Assembly: GCF_002217755.1 (NCBI RefSeq)
Contig: NZ_BCFL01000030.1
Location: 62,001-126,000, forward strand
DNA: 64,000 nucleotides
Direction: 5' to 3'
Source of the DNA: Streptomyces hyaluromycini
GTDB lineage: Bacteria > Actinomycetota > Actinomycetes > Streptomycetales > Streptomycetaceae
Both the position numbers and the translations under genes were made by a program. Positions 40,976 through 52,058 of the stretch are shown one piece after another. Numbering within the stretch: the first letter of the stretch is position 1; each line of letters begins with the position of its first letter. The notes beneath the pieces are model-generated. The model was not told where the DNA came from. It saw nothing but the letters and a program-made list of their open reading frames with translations, and ran no database searches.

Positions 40976-42079
40976 ATGACCGCCCACCAGCTCTCGCGTG
41001 CCGACGCCCGCCGTATCGCCGTCCGGGCGCAACTCCTCGACGCCGCCCGGCCGGACGGTCTGCTCGACGTGGTGCGCGGACTGACGCTGCTGCAGATCGA
41101 CCCGACCGCCGCCGTCGCCCCCAACGCCGACCTGGTGGCGTGGAGCCGGCTCGGATCGTCGTACACGCCCGCCGAGTTGACCGCGGCACTGGAGAAGCGG
41201 ACGCTGCTGGAGCTGCAGGCGATGATCCGTCCCGGCGAGGATCTCGCGCTCTACCGCGCCGAGATGACCGAGTGGCCGGAGCGCGGGACACCGGCGTCCT
41301 GGCGGGAGTACCACCGGACGTGGGCGGCGGCCAACGACGCCTGCCGCCGGGACATCCTCGCCCGGCTCGGCGCCGAGGGGCCGCTGCCCTCGCGGGCCCT
41401 GCCGGACACCTGCGCCGAGCCGTGGCGGTCGAGCGGCTGGAGCAACAACCGCAACGTCACCAAACTCCTGGAACTGATGGTCCAGCGCGGCGAGGTCGCC
41501 GTCGCCGGACGCGCCGGCGGCGACCGGCTCTGGGATCTCGCCGACCGGGTCTACCCCGGCGTACCGCCCGTCCCGGTCGAGGAGGCCCTGCGCGTCCGCG
41601 ACGAGCGTCGGCTGCGCGCGCTCGGCATCGCCCGCACCCGCGGCCCGGAGTGCCCGGTCGAACCGGTGGGCGTCGGCGAGGCGGGCGAGCCGGCCGTCGT
41701 CGAGGGCGTGCGGGGCACCTGGCGGGTCGATCCGGCCCGGTTGGGCGTTCCCTTCGAGGGACGCGCGGCGCTCCTGTCACCCTTCGACCGGCTCGTCCAC
41801 GACCGCAGGCGCACGACCGAGCTGTTCGAGTACGAGTACCAGCTGGAGATGTACAAACCGGCCGCCAAACGCCGCTGGGGGTACTTCGCACTGCCGATCC
41901 TGTACGGCGACCGGCTGGTCGGAAAGCTCGACGCCACAGCCGACCGGACGGCGGGGCGGCTGCGGGTCGACGCCGTCCACCAGGACGTGCCGTTCACCAA
42001 GGCCATGAGCGCCGAGATCGGGCAGGAGATACAGGACCTGGCCTGCTGGCTGGACCTGGAACCGACGCTGCCGGAGTGA
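40976..42079 (+). CDS. YcaQ/AlkX-like DNA glycosylase (winged-helix family)
   Basis: 367 aa. LLQIDPTAAVAPNADLVAWS contains the catalytic QxD motif of the AlkX/YcaQ (HTH_42) glycosylases, enzymes that unhook interstrand crosslinks or remove bulky alkylated bases. FEYEYQLEMYKPAAKRRWGY followed by FALPILYGDRLVGKLD is the conserved C-terminal signature. A TAGTCT -10-like element ends 7 bp before the ATG, so the mRNA may be leaderless. Start ATG 40976. It probably protects against alkylating natural products; no biosynthetic cluster is adjacent. Confidence 0.9.
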   Translation: MTAHQLSRADARRIAVRAQLLDAARPDGLLDVVRGLTLLQIDPTAAVAPNADLVAWSRLGSSYTPAELTAALEKRTLLELQAMIRPGEDLALYRAEMTEWPERGTPASWREYHRTWAAANDACRRDILARLGAEGPLPSRALPDTCAEPWRSSGWSNNRNVTKLLELMVQRGEVAVAGRAGGDRLWDLADRVYPGVPPVPVEEALRVRDERRLRALGIARTRGPECPVEPVGVGEAGEPAVVEGVRGTWRVDPARLGVPFEGRAALLSPFDRLVHDRRRTTELFEYEYQLEMYKPAAKRRWGYFALPILYGDRLVGKLDATADRTAGRLRVDAVHQDVPFTKAMSAEIGQEIQDLACWLDLEPTLPE

Positions 42080-42152
42080 GGCTGCCGGACAGAGCTCCGC
42101 CCCGGCGGGCGGGGTGCCTGCCGGGGCGGAGACTTCGAGAGGCGGCTTCGGC

Positions 42153-44369
<2,217 letters not shown>

Positions 44370-44400
44370 CGGGTGCTCCGCTCCACGTCTGCAACATTGC

Positions 44401-44426
44401 TCGACATCAAGATATCTCGTGATCGA
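44401..44426. promoter_or_regulatory. Imperfect inverted repeat upstream of icd
   Basis: TCGACATCAAGATA and TATCTCGTGATCGA are partly complementary halves (10 of 14) overlapping at the central GATATC, 32-58 bp upstream of the icd start. AT-rich against its surroundings; candidate operator or promoter core. Confidence 0.35.
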
Positions 44427-44593
44427 CCCATGCTCGACAGGGGTCCGCGACTCGGAAGATCCGGTTGTCCGGTTGTCATACGACGGGCAACCGGATCGGT
44501 CAAAAGGGTGGTCATGACAAACGAGCCACCACACGAGCCACCACCGACCCGGCGGCCGGACCGACCACCCGGCCGCCCGAGCGAAAGCGGACC

Positions 44594-46177
44594 ATGAGAT
44601 ATCGGACCAGAGTGACGGCCCCGGCGGCCGCCCTGCTCGGCACGGCGACCGTCCTGGCCACGGGGGCCCCGGCCCTCGCGCGTCCCTTCTCCGCGGGGGA
44701 GAAAAGCGGCGCCGCGAGGGCCGGGGGCAGCACACCGGCCCCGGGCCCGGAGACCCTCGGCGACCCCGTCTACCCGGCCCTCGGCAACGACGGCTACCGG
44801 GTCCTCGCCTACGACCTCGACCTCGCGTACGACGCCACGACCCTGCTGGTCGACGCCACCGCGACCCTGCGCATCCGCACCACCCAGGACCTGTCCCGCT
44901 TCTCCCTGGACGCCCTGGGCCTGGACGTGTCCGCCGTACGGGTGGACGGCCGGGACGCCGCCTTCGAGCAGGCGGACGAGAAGCTGCGGATCACCCCGGC
45001 CCGGCCGCTGTGCGAGCGGGCCGACGTCACCGTGTGCGTGACCTACACGGCCGACCCGCGCCGCACCCTCCCGCACACCGCCTGGGTGCCCACCCCGGAC
45101 GGCTTCGCGATCTGCCCGCAGCCGAACTCCGCGCACACCGTCTTCCCGTGCAACGACCATCCGTCGGACAAGGCGGACTTCACCTTCCGCATCACCGTCC
45201 CGAGCGGCCTGCGCGGCGTCGCGAACGGCCTGCTCACCTGCGTCGAGGACCTCCCCGGCGACCGGACCGCGTACGCGTACCGCTCCCGCTCGCCGATCGC
45301 CACCGAACTCGTCCAGATCACCGTCGGCGACTACGTGATCAAGGACCGGCCGGGCCCGCACGGTCTGCCGCTGCGCGACGTCGTCCCCACCGCCCGCGCC
45401 GCCGCCCTGGAGCCGGCGCTCGCCCTCACCCCGGGCCAGGTCGCCTGGCTGGAGGACCGGCTCGGCGCCGCCTTCCCGTTCGAGACGTACGGCCTGCTGC
45501 CCTGCGACTCCGACGACCCGAACGCCTTCGACTTCACAGGACTGGAGACCCAGACTCTGACCTTGTACAAGCCGAACTTCCTGCTCCAGGCGGAGCCGAA
45601 GATCGGCTCGCACATGATGCACGAGCTGGTCCACTCGTACTTTGGCAACCTGGTCTCCCCCGCCACCTGGGCCGACCTCTGGCTGAACGAGGGCCACGCC
45701 GACTTCTACGGGCTGCTCTACCGCTACGAACGCGGCTGGCCGGACTCGCTTGGCCTGACCACCATGGAGGCCCGGATGAAGGACACCTACGCCCGCGGCG
45801 ACCAGTGGCGCCATGACTCGGGCCCGGTCGCCGCCCCGAACGAGGTCGACCTCTTCGACAGCCAGCGCTACCTCGGCGGCGTCCTGGTCCTGTACGCCCT
45901 CCGCGAGCTGGTCGGCGAGGACGCCTTCCACACGGTCGAGCGCACCTTCCTGGACCGCTTCCGGCGCCGTTCGGCCTCGACGGAGGACTACATCGCGGTG
46001 GCCACGGAGGTCACCGGCCAGGATCTGTCCGGCTTCCTCCGCGACTGGCTCTACGGCACGACGACCCCGCGCATGCCCAACCACCCCGACTGGACGGTCA
46101 CCCCGGTGACCCCGGCCCTCGCCGCCCCGCACAGCCTGCGCGGCGGCCACCACCACGACAACTCGGCCACGCTCTGA
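44594..46177 (+). CDS. Secreted M1 family metallopeptidase (aminopeptidase N-like)
   Basis: 527 aa from ATG 44594. The signal peptide runs MRYRTRVTAPAAALLGTATV...GAPALARP. The zinc site is MMHELVHSYFGN followed after 18 residues by Glu in LNEGHADF, that is HExxH-x18-E of gluzincins. DFTGLETQTLTLYK corresponds to the GxMEN exopeptidase loop, here GLETQ, somewhat altered. Without the long C-terminal helical domain of PepN, this is the short secreted form common in streptomycetes. Role: extracellular peptide trimming. Confidence 0.9.
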   Translation: MRYRTRVTAPAAALLGTATVLATGAPALARPFSAGEKSGAARAGGSTPAPGPETLGDPVYPALGNDGYRVLAYDLDLAYDATTLLVDATATLRIRTTQDLSRFSLDALGLDVSAVRVDGRDAAFEQADEKLRITPARPLCERADVTVCVTYTADPRRTLPHTAWVPTPDGFAICPQPNSAHTVFPCNDHPSDKADFTFRITVPSGLRGVANGLLTCVEDLPGDRTAYAYRSRSPIATELVQITVGDYVIKDRPGPHGLPLRDVVPTARAAALEPALALTPGQVAWLEDRLGAAFPFETYGLLPCDSDDPNAFDFTGLETQTLTLYKPNFLLQAEPKIGSHMMHELVHSYFGNLVSPATWADLWLNEGHADFYGLLYRYERGWPDSLGLTTMEARMKDTYARGDQWRHDSGPVAAPNEVDLFDSQRYLGGVLVLYALRELVGEDAFHTVERTFLDRFRRRSASTEDYIAVATEVTGQDLSGFLRDWLYGTTTPRMPNHPDWTVTPVTPALAAPHSLRGGHHHDNSATL

Positions 46178-46192
46178 GCAGCGGGCAGGGGG

Positions 46193-47269
46193 CTAGTCGG
46201 TGACCGGCGCTTCCGCGGTGCGCTGCTGCGGGATCACCATGGCCCCCTGCTGGAGCGCCACCGTGCGGGCCGGAGCCGGGATGCGGATGCCCTCCTCGCG
46301 GTAGCGGCGGTGCAGGCGCTTGACGAACTCGTGCTTGATCCGGAACTGGTCGCTGAACTCGCCGACGCCCAGGATCACCGTGAAGCCGATCCGCGAGTCC
46401 CCGAAGGTGTGGAAGCGGATGGCCGGCTCGTGGTCCGGGACCGCGCCGGTGATCTCGGTCATGGTCTCGGCGATGACCTCGTGCGTGACCCGCTCGACGT
46501 GGTCGAGGTCGCTGTCGTAGCCCACCCCCACCTGTACCAGGACCGTCAACTGCTGCTCGGGACGCGTGTAGTTGGTCATGTTGGTCTTCGCCAGCTGGCC
46601 GTTGGGGATGACCACCAGGTTGTTGGAGAGCTGGCGGACGGTCGTCTGGCGCCAGTTGATGTCCACGACATAGCCCTCCTCGCCGCTGCTCAGCTGGATG
46701 TAGTCGCCCGGCTGGACGGTCTTGGAGGCGAGGATGTGGATGCCCGCGAAGAGGTTGGCCAGGGTGTCCTGGAGGGCGAGCGCGACCGCGAGACCGCCCA
46801 CGCCCAGGGCGGTGAGCAGGGGCGCTATGGAGATGCCCAGCGTCTGGAGCATCACCAGGAAGCCGATCGCCAGGACCAGCACCCGGGTGATGTTCACGAA
46901 GATCGTGGCCGAACCGGCGACCCCGGAGCGGGACTGGGTGACCGACTGCACCAGCCCGGCGATCACCCGCGCCGCCGACACCGTCACCGCGAAGATGAGC
47001 AGCACCTTCAGGCACTGGTCGGTGTGGTGCTGGACCGTCCTCGTCAGCGGCAGCACCGCCGCCGCGGCGGCCGCACCGCCCGCGATCGCCGCCCACGGGA
47101 CCACCGTGCGCAGCGCGTCCACGACGACGTCGTCACCGCTCCAGCGGGTCCGCTTGGCGTGCTTGGCCAGCCAGCGCAGCATCCCGCGCGACAGAAAGGC
47201 CAGCAACAGACCCGCCGCGAGGGCGATTCCGGCCAGGACCAGGTCATCGACGGTGAGCGCTCGGTTCAC
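46193..47269 (-). CDS. MscS-family mechanosensitive channel
   Basis: 358 aa from GTG 47269 with a strong GGAGGTAA site. Four or five membrane segments (VLAGIALAAGLLLAFLSRG, VVPWAAIAGGAAAAAAVLP, LKVLLIFAVTVSAARVIAGL, ITRVLVLAIGFLVMLQTLGI). The pore helix region APLLTALGVGGLAVALALQD precedes the beta domain (VQPGDYIQLSSGEEGYVVDI), as in MscS/YnaI. It opens under membrane tension on osmotic downshock. Divergent from the FGGY kinase operon. Confidence 0.93.
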   Translation of the reverse strand: MNRALTVDDLVLAGIALAAGLLLAFLSRGMLRWLAKHAKRTRWSGDDVVVDALRTVVPWAAIAGGAAAAAAVLPLTRTVQHHTDQCLKVLLIFAVTVSAARVIAGLVQSVTQSRSGVAGSATIFVNITRVLVLAIGFLVMLQTLGISIAPLLTALGVGGLAVALALQDTLANLFAGIHILASKTVQPGDYIQLSSGEEGYVVDINWRQTTVRQLSNNLVVIPNGQLAKTNMTNYTRPEQQLTVLVQVGVGYDSDLDHVERVTHEVIAETMTEITGAVPDHEPAIRFHTFGDSRIGFTVILGVGEFSDQFRIKHEFVKRLHRRYREEGIRIPAPARTVALQQGAMVIPQQRTAEAPVTD

Positions 47270-47408
47270 CGGTTACCTCCATTCGATTGTGCAACCGCTC
47301 ATCCTGCCGTATCCGCACGGAGGTTCGTACCGGCCGCACCCGTGTGCGCTTGTGCTGCCCCTCGCCACTGCGGCAGGCTGTCGCGCAGTGATCGTCAGGG
47401 GAGGCTCG

Positions 47409-48872
47409 ATGACAGGTCCGGTGCTCGCCGTCGACCAGGGCACGTCCGGCACCAAGGCCCTGGTGATCTGCCCCGAACGGGGCGTCATCGGCACCGGATT
47501 CGTCGCCGTGCGGACCCGGCACCTGCCCGGCGGCCGGGTGGAGGCCGACCCCGTGGAGCTCTACGACTCGGTGCTCGTCGCCGGCCGCCGGGCGCTCGCC
47601 GAGGCCGGCGAACCGGTGACCGCGCTCGGCCTGGCCAACCAGGGCGAGACCGTCCTCGCCTGGGACCCCGGCACCGGGCGTCCGCTCACCGACGCCATCG
47701 TCTGGCAGGACCGCCGGGCCGAGTCCGTCTGCGCCGGACTCACCGAGCACGCCGAGGAGTTACGCGCCCTCACCGGCCTCCCGCTCGACCCCTACTTCGC
47801 CGCGCCGAAGATGGCCTGGATCCGCCGGCACCTCACCACCGGGGGAGTCGTCACCACCACCGACGCCTGGCTGGTCCACCGGCTCACCGGCGCCTACGTC
47901 ACCGACGCCGCCACCGCCGGCCGCACCCACCTCCTCGACCTGGACCGGGTGCAGTGGTCGTCCCGCGCCCTCGACCTCTACGGGCTGTCCGCCGAACACC
48001 TTCCCGAGATCGTCGACAACGCCCAGCTCGTCGGCACCACGAAGGAGTTCGGGGACAAGATCCCGATCACCGGCCTCGCCGTGGACCAGCAGGCCGCCCT
48101 TCTCGCCCAGCGCATCACCGGGCCCGGCGGCGCCAAGTGCACCTACGGCACCGGGGCCTTCCTGCTCGCACACACCGGCGACACACCCCGGCACAGCACC
48201 TCCGGACTGGTCAGCTGCGTCGCCTGGCGCCTCGCCGGAGAGCCCGGCTACTGCCTGGACGGCCAGGTGTACACCGCCGCCTCCGCCGTGCGCTGGCTCA
48301 CCGACCTCGGCGTGATCTCCGGCCCCGCCGACCTGGACCGGGTGGGCGGCACCGTCCCCGACACCGGCGGGGTCACCTTCGTCCCCGCGCTGGCCGGGCT
48401 CGCCGCCCCCTGGTGGCGCGGCGACCTGCGCGGCTCCCTCACCGGGCTCGGCCTGGACACCGGCCCCGGGCATCTGGCGCGGGCCCTGTGCGAGGGCCTC
48501 GCCGCGCAGGTGGCGGAGCTCGCCGAAGCCGCCGAGACCGACCTCGGCACCCCGCTGACCGCGCTGCGCGTCGACGGCGGGCTGACCCGCTCGGCCCTGC
48601 TCATGCAGACCCAGGCCGACCTGCTGCAACGCCCCGTCGAGGTGTCCACGGTGCCCGACGCCACCGCCCTGGGCGTGGGCGCGCTGGCCCACCTCGGCAG
48701 CGACCCCGTCGACTTCCTGCCGGACAGCAGGCCGTCCGCCGTCTACGAGCCGCGCATCTCCGCCGCCGAGGCCGCCGACCGCCTGGGCGTCTTCCGGGCC
48801 GCCGTCGCCACCCTGCTCGACGGGCCGGTGGCCGGATCCGGCTCCGGAGCCGGATCCGGAGTACCCGCGTGA
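47409..48872 (+). CDS. FGGY-family carbohydrate kinase (glycerol kinase-like), with a TTA codon
   Basis: 487 aa, ATG 47409 with GGGGAGG upstream. VLAVDQGTSGTKALVI is the phosphate-1 loop; TDAIVWQDRRAESVC and LVGTTKEFGDKIPITGLAVD follow glycerol kinase layout, and LRVDGGLTRSALLMQTQADL is the adenosine motif. Codon 118 is TTA (47760-47762), so translation may need the developmental bldA tRNA. The C-terminus has a short Gly/Ser tail. Operon with two flavoproteins (overlap GTGA), resembling kinase-dehydrogenase modules for glycerol or other polyols; the exact substrate is uncertain. Confidence 0.9.
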   Translation: MTGPVLAVDQGTSGTKALVICPERGVIGTGFVAVRTRHLPGGRVEADPVELYDSVLVAGRRALAEAGEPVTALGLANQGETVLAWDPGTGRPLTDAIVWQDRRAESVCAGLTEHAEELRALTGLPLDPYFAAPKMAWIRRHLTTGGVVTTTDAWLVHRLTGAYVTDAATAGRTHLLDLDRVQWSSRALDLYGLSAEHLPEIVDNAQLVGTTKEFGDKIPITGLAVDQQAALLAQRITGPGGAKCTYGTGAFLLAHTGDTPRHSTSGLVSCVAWRLAGEPGYCLDGQVYTAASAVRWLTDLGVISGPADLDRVGGTVPDTGGVTFVPALAGLAAPWWRGDLRGSLTGLGLDTGPGHLARALCEGLAAQVAELAEAAETDLGTPLTALRVDGGLTRSALLMQTQADLLQRPVEVSTVPDATALGVGALAHLGSDPVDFLPDSRPSAVYEPRISAAEAADRLGVFRAAVATLLDGPVAGSGSGAGSGVPA

Positions 48873-50251
48873 CGGTCACCGCCGAGGGGCCGCTGCCTTC
48901 CGCCCCGTACGACGTGACGGTCGTCGGCGCCGGGGTCGTCGGCAGCGCGATCGCCCGCGAACTCGCCCGCCACCCGCACCTCAGGGTCGCTCTGGTGGAG
49001 GCCCAGGACGACGTCGGCCAGGGCACCTCGAAGGCCAACACCGCCATCCTGCACACCGGGTTCGACGCCCACCCCGGCACCCTGGAGGCCCGCCTCGTCC
49101 GCGAGGGCTCGCGCCTTCTCGCCGCGTACGCCGCCGAGTCCGGCATCCCGGTCGAGCCGGTCGGCGCGCTGCTGGTCGCCTGGGACAGGGAGCAGCTGGC
49201 CGCCCTCCCGGACCTCGCGCGCAAGGCCGTACGCAACGACTGCCACGACACCGGGCAGTTGGGCGCCGACGAGCTGTACGCCCGCGAACCCCACCTCGGC
49301 CCCGGCGCGCTCGGCGCACTGCACGTGCCCGGCGAGAGCATCGTCTGCCCGTGGAGCACCACCCTGGCCTACGCCACCCAGGCGGTCCGAGGGGGCGTCG
49401 ACCTCCACCTCAACACCCAGGTCACGGCGGTGAGCCGACGCGACGGCATCCACACCCTCACCACCTCGCGCGGGCCGCTGCACACCCGCCACCTGGTCAA
49501 CGCGGCCGGCCTGCACGCCGACACCCTCGACCGCCTCCTCGGCCACCGCGCCTTCACCGTCACCCCGCGCCGGGGCCAGCTGATCGTCTACGACCGGCTC
49601 GCCGGCGCCCTCGTCCGGCACATCCTGCTGCCGGTCCCCACCGCTCTCGGCAAGGGCGTCCTGGTCGCCCCGACGGTCTACGGCAACGTCCTGCTGGGCC
49701 CGACCGCCGAGGACCTGGACGACAGGACCGCCACCCAGTCCACCGCGCAGGGACTCGCGCTGCTCCGCGAGAAGGGCCGCCGGATCCTGCCCGCGCTCCT
49801 CGACGAGGAGGTCACCGCCGTCTACGCGGGTCTGCGCGCCGCCACCGAACACGACGACTACCGCATCTCCGCCCACCCCGGCCAGGCGTACGTCACCGTC
49901 GGCGGCATCCGCTCCACGGGCCTCACCGCGTCGCTCGCCATCGCCTCCCATGTCACCGGACTGCTGGGGGACGCGGGGCTGGACCTGAAGAACCCCGTCG
50001 ACCTGGAACCGGTGCGCATGCCGAACCTCGGCGCGGCCTTCCCCCGTCCGTACCAGCAGGGTTCTCACGTCGTCGTCTGCCACTGCGAGCACGTCACCCT
50101 CGGCGAGATCCGGGACGCCCTCGCCGCCACGATCCCGCCACGCGGCCTGCCGGGCCTGCGCCGCCGCACCCGGGCCGGGGCGGGCCGCTGCCAGGGCTTC
50201 CACTGCGGGGCGACGGTGCGGGAGCTGTTCGAGAGGGCGGGCAGACCGTGA
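48869..50251 (+). CDS. GlpA-like FAD-dependent dehydrogenase with C-terminal BFD iron-sulfur domain
   Basis: 460 aa from GTG 48869. DVTVVGAGVVGSAIARELAR is the FAD Rossmann motif; GQGTSKANTAILHTGFDAHP and the VNAAGLHAD segment belong to glycerol-3-phosphate dehydrogenases of the GlpA/GlpD class. The C-terminal 60 residues carry CHCEHVTLGEIRDALAATIP and GRCQGFHCG, the BFD-type four-Cys [2Fe-2S] site. This architecture matches kinase-GlpA-oxidoreductase operons known from other bacteria. It probably oxidises the phosphorylated product of the upstream kinase. Confidence 0.9.
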   Translation: MTVTAEGPLPSAPYDVTVVGAGVVGSAIARELARHPHLRVALVEAQDDVGQGTSKANTAILHTGFDAHPGTLEARLVREGSRLLAAYAAESGIPVEPVGALLVAWDREQLAALPDLARKAVRNDCHDTGQLGADELYAREPHLGPGALGALHVPGESIVCPWSTTLAYATQAVRGGVDLHLNTQVTAVSRRDGIHTLTTSRGPLHTRHLVNAAGLHADTLDRLLGHRAFTVTPRRGQLIVYDRLAGALVRHILLPVPTALGKGVLVAPTVYGNVLLGPTAEDLDDRTATQSTAQGLALLREKGRRILPALLDEEVTAVYAGLRAATEHDDYRISAHPGQAYVTVGGIRSTGLTASLAIASHVTGLLGDAGLDLKNPVDLEPVRMPNLGAAFPRPYQQGSHVVVCHCEHVTLGEIRDALAATIPPRGLPGLRRRTRAGAGRCQGFHCGATVRELFERAGRP

Positions 50252-51276
50252 CGGCCGAACGCCACGTCGACGTACTCGTCGTCGGTGCCGGTCCGGCCGG
50301 TCTCGCGGCCGCCGCCCGGCTCGCCGTCGCCGGAGCCGGCCGGGTGGAGGTGCTGGAGCGGGAACAGGAGGCCGGGGGAGTGCCCCGGTACTGCGCCCAC
50401 GGCGGATTCGGCACCTGGACCCGGCCGCTGACCGGTCCGGCCTACGCCCGCCTGCTCGTCGAGGCGGCCGCGCGGGCGGGAGCGGTGGTCCGTACGGGGG
50501 TGACCGTGCTGGACTGGGCCGGTTCGACGGCGCCCTTCCGGGCGCTGGGGGTCCCCCCGGCCGAAGGCTGGGGGAGGAACTGCGCGACCAGCCACGACGG
50601 CGCCGCAGTCGGCACACGGCAAGCGGAGCGCCTGGGCCTCGCCACGATCGGCGTGCGCGGCCCGGAGACGGTCACCGCACGGGCGGTGGTCCTCGCCACC
50701 GGCGCCTACGAACGCCCGCGCGCGGCACGGCTGATCCCGGGCACCCGGCCCGCCGGGATCCACACCGGGGGAGAGCTTCTGCAGGCCGTGCACCGCTACC
50801 GCCAGCCGATCGGCGAGCGGGCGGTCGTGGTCGGGGCCGAGGACGTGTCGTACGCGGCGGCCGGGACCGTACGCGCGGCGGGCGCCGAGGTGGTCGCCAT
50901 GGTCACCGACCGGCCGCGCGCCGGGTCCGTCCGTGCCCTGGACGCCCGGCTCCGCTCCCGCGTCCCGCTGCTCACCGGCACGACGGTCACCGAGATCCTC
51001 GGGCACGGACGGCTGTCCGGCGTACGGATCCGGCACCGCGACGGGCGTACCGGCGTCCTCGCCTGCGACACCGTCGTCCTCACCGGGGACTTCGCCGCCG
51101 AGGACGAACTCGCCCGGCGGGCCCGGATCGCCCTCGCCCACGGGCCGTACACCGACCGCCCGGGCGTCTTCGCCGCCGGCGGTCTGCGGCACCCGGGACT
51201 GGACGTCCGGGCGGCGACCCGGGAGGGGGTCGAGGCGGGGCGGGCGGTGCTGGAGTGGCTGGTCAGTCGCCCGTGA
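50248..51276 (+). CDS. NAD(P)/FAD-dependent oxidoreductase carrying a repeat insertion
   Basis: 342 aa from GTG 50248 (GTGA overlap). VDVLVVGAGPAGLAAAARLA and VVLATGAYERPRAARLIPGT are the dinucleotide-binding motifs of a pyridine-nucleotide disulfide oxidoreductase-like subunit, as found beside GlpA-type dehydrogenases. Between them, about residues 97-129, the sequence ALGVPPAEGWGRNCATSHDG and following residues are encoded by a palindromic repeat plus adjoining intergenic-repeat sequence, replacing the normal turn before ATIGVRG. The frame is preserved, but activity may be affected. Confidence 0.85.
   Translation: MTAERHVDVLVVGAGPAGLAAAARLAVAGAGRVEVLEREQEAGGVPRYCAHGGFGTWTRPLTGPAYARLLVEAAARAGAVVRTGVTVLDWAGSTAPFRALGVPPAEGWGRNCATSHDGAAVGTRQAERLGLATIGVRGPETVTARAVVLATGAYERPRAARLIPGTRPAGIHTGGELLQAVHRYRQPIGERAVVVGAEDVSYAAAGTVRAAGAEVVAMVTDRPRAGSVRALDARLRSRVPLLTGTTVTEILGHGRLSGVRIRHRDGRTGVLACDTVVLTGDFAAEDELARRARIALAHGPYTDRPGVFAAGGLRHPGLDVRAATREGVEAGRAVLEWLVSRP
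50545..50610 (+). repeat. Intragenic palindromic repeat, copy 4 (extended)
   Basis: GGGGGTCCCCCCGGCCGAAG with GCTGGGGGAGG, continuing with AACTGCGCGACCAGCCACGA and CGGCGCCGC, a sequence also typical of dispersed intergenic repeats in streptomycetes (an inverse relative is at 27484-27497). It is read in frame as GVPPAEGWGRNCATSHDGAA. Confidence 0.85.
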
Positions 51277-52027
51277 AGGACCCGTGCCGGCCCGCCCCCG
51301 ACGCGAACCGCGCCGCGCCGTCCAGGCCTTCCGCCAGCACGCCCATCCCGTGACGGATCTCGGCGCTCATCGCCGCCGTCTCGGCCAGCCCCTCCTGGTC
51401 CAGCACCGACGCGCGGTCACTGCGCAGGCAGGCCTGCGGGAAACCCGCGATGGACGCGGCGAGTTCCTCGGCGGCCGCACGGGAGCGGCCGACGGGGACG
51501 ACCCGGTTGGCCAGGCCCATCTCGTACGCCTCGGGGGCCGGGACCGGGCGGCCGGTGAGGATCAGGTCCATCGCCCGGCCGGTCCCGATCAGCCGGGGCA
51601 GCCGGACCGTGCCGCCGTCGATCAGCGGCACGCCCCAGCGGCGGCAGAAGACGCCGAACACCGCGTCCTGTTCGGCGACCCGCAGATCGCACCACAGGGC
51701 CAGCTCCAGGCCCCCGGCCACGGCGTGCCCGGCGATCGCCGCGATCACCGGCTTGGACAGGCGCAGCCGGGTCGGGCCCATCGGGCCGTCGCCGTCCTCC
51801 GCCACCCGGTTGCCGCGCTCGCCGCCCATCGCCTTGAGGTCCGCACCCGCGCAGAACGTGCCGCCCTCGCCCCACAGCACCGCCACCCGGGCTTCGTCGT
51901 CCGCCTCGAACTCCCGGAAGGCGGCGACCAGTTCGGCCGCCGTCGGCCCGTCCACCGCGTTGCGCACCTCGGGCCGGGAGAGCACGACCGTGGTGACAGG
52001 ACCCTTGCGTTCGAGGCGGACCGGCAT
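51263..52027 (-). CDS. Enoyl-CoA hydratase/crotonase family protein
   Basis: 254 aa. LERKGPVTTVVLSRPEVRNA start, oxyanion-hole segments GGTFCAGADLKAMGG and IAAIAGHAVAGGLELALWCD, then FCRRWGVPLIDGGTVRLPRL. The acidic catalytic positions of true hydratases are not both evident (DGGT at the second), so it may be a crotonase with another reaction. Its stop overlaps the convergent oxidoreductase gene by 14 bp. Stands alone on the minus strand. Confidence 0.88.
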   Translation of the reverse strand: MPVRLERKGPVTTVVLSRPEVRNAVDGPTAAELVAAFREFEADDEARVAVLWGEGGTFCAGADLKAMGGERGNRVAEDGDGPMGPTRLRLSKPVIAAIAGHAVAGGLELALWCDLRVAEQDAVFGVFCRRWGVPLIDGGTVRLPRLIGTGRAMDLILTGRPVPAPEAYEMGLANRVVPVGRSRAAAEELAASIAGFPQACLRSDRASVLDQEGLAETAAMSAEIRHGMGVLAEGLDGAARFASGAGRHGSFTGD

Positions 52028-52058
52028 GCGTTTCCCTCCCTGGGAAGGCCACCCCGTG

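Noticed and set aside
46310..48868. Upstream extension of the GlpA-like gene across the MscS and kinase genes
   Set aside because: The open frame continues by chance; the true start is GTG 48869, overlapping the kinase stop.
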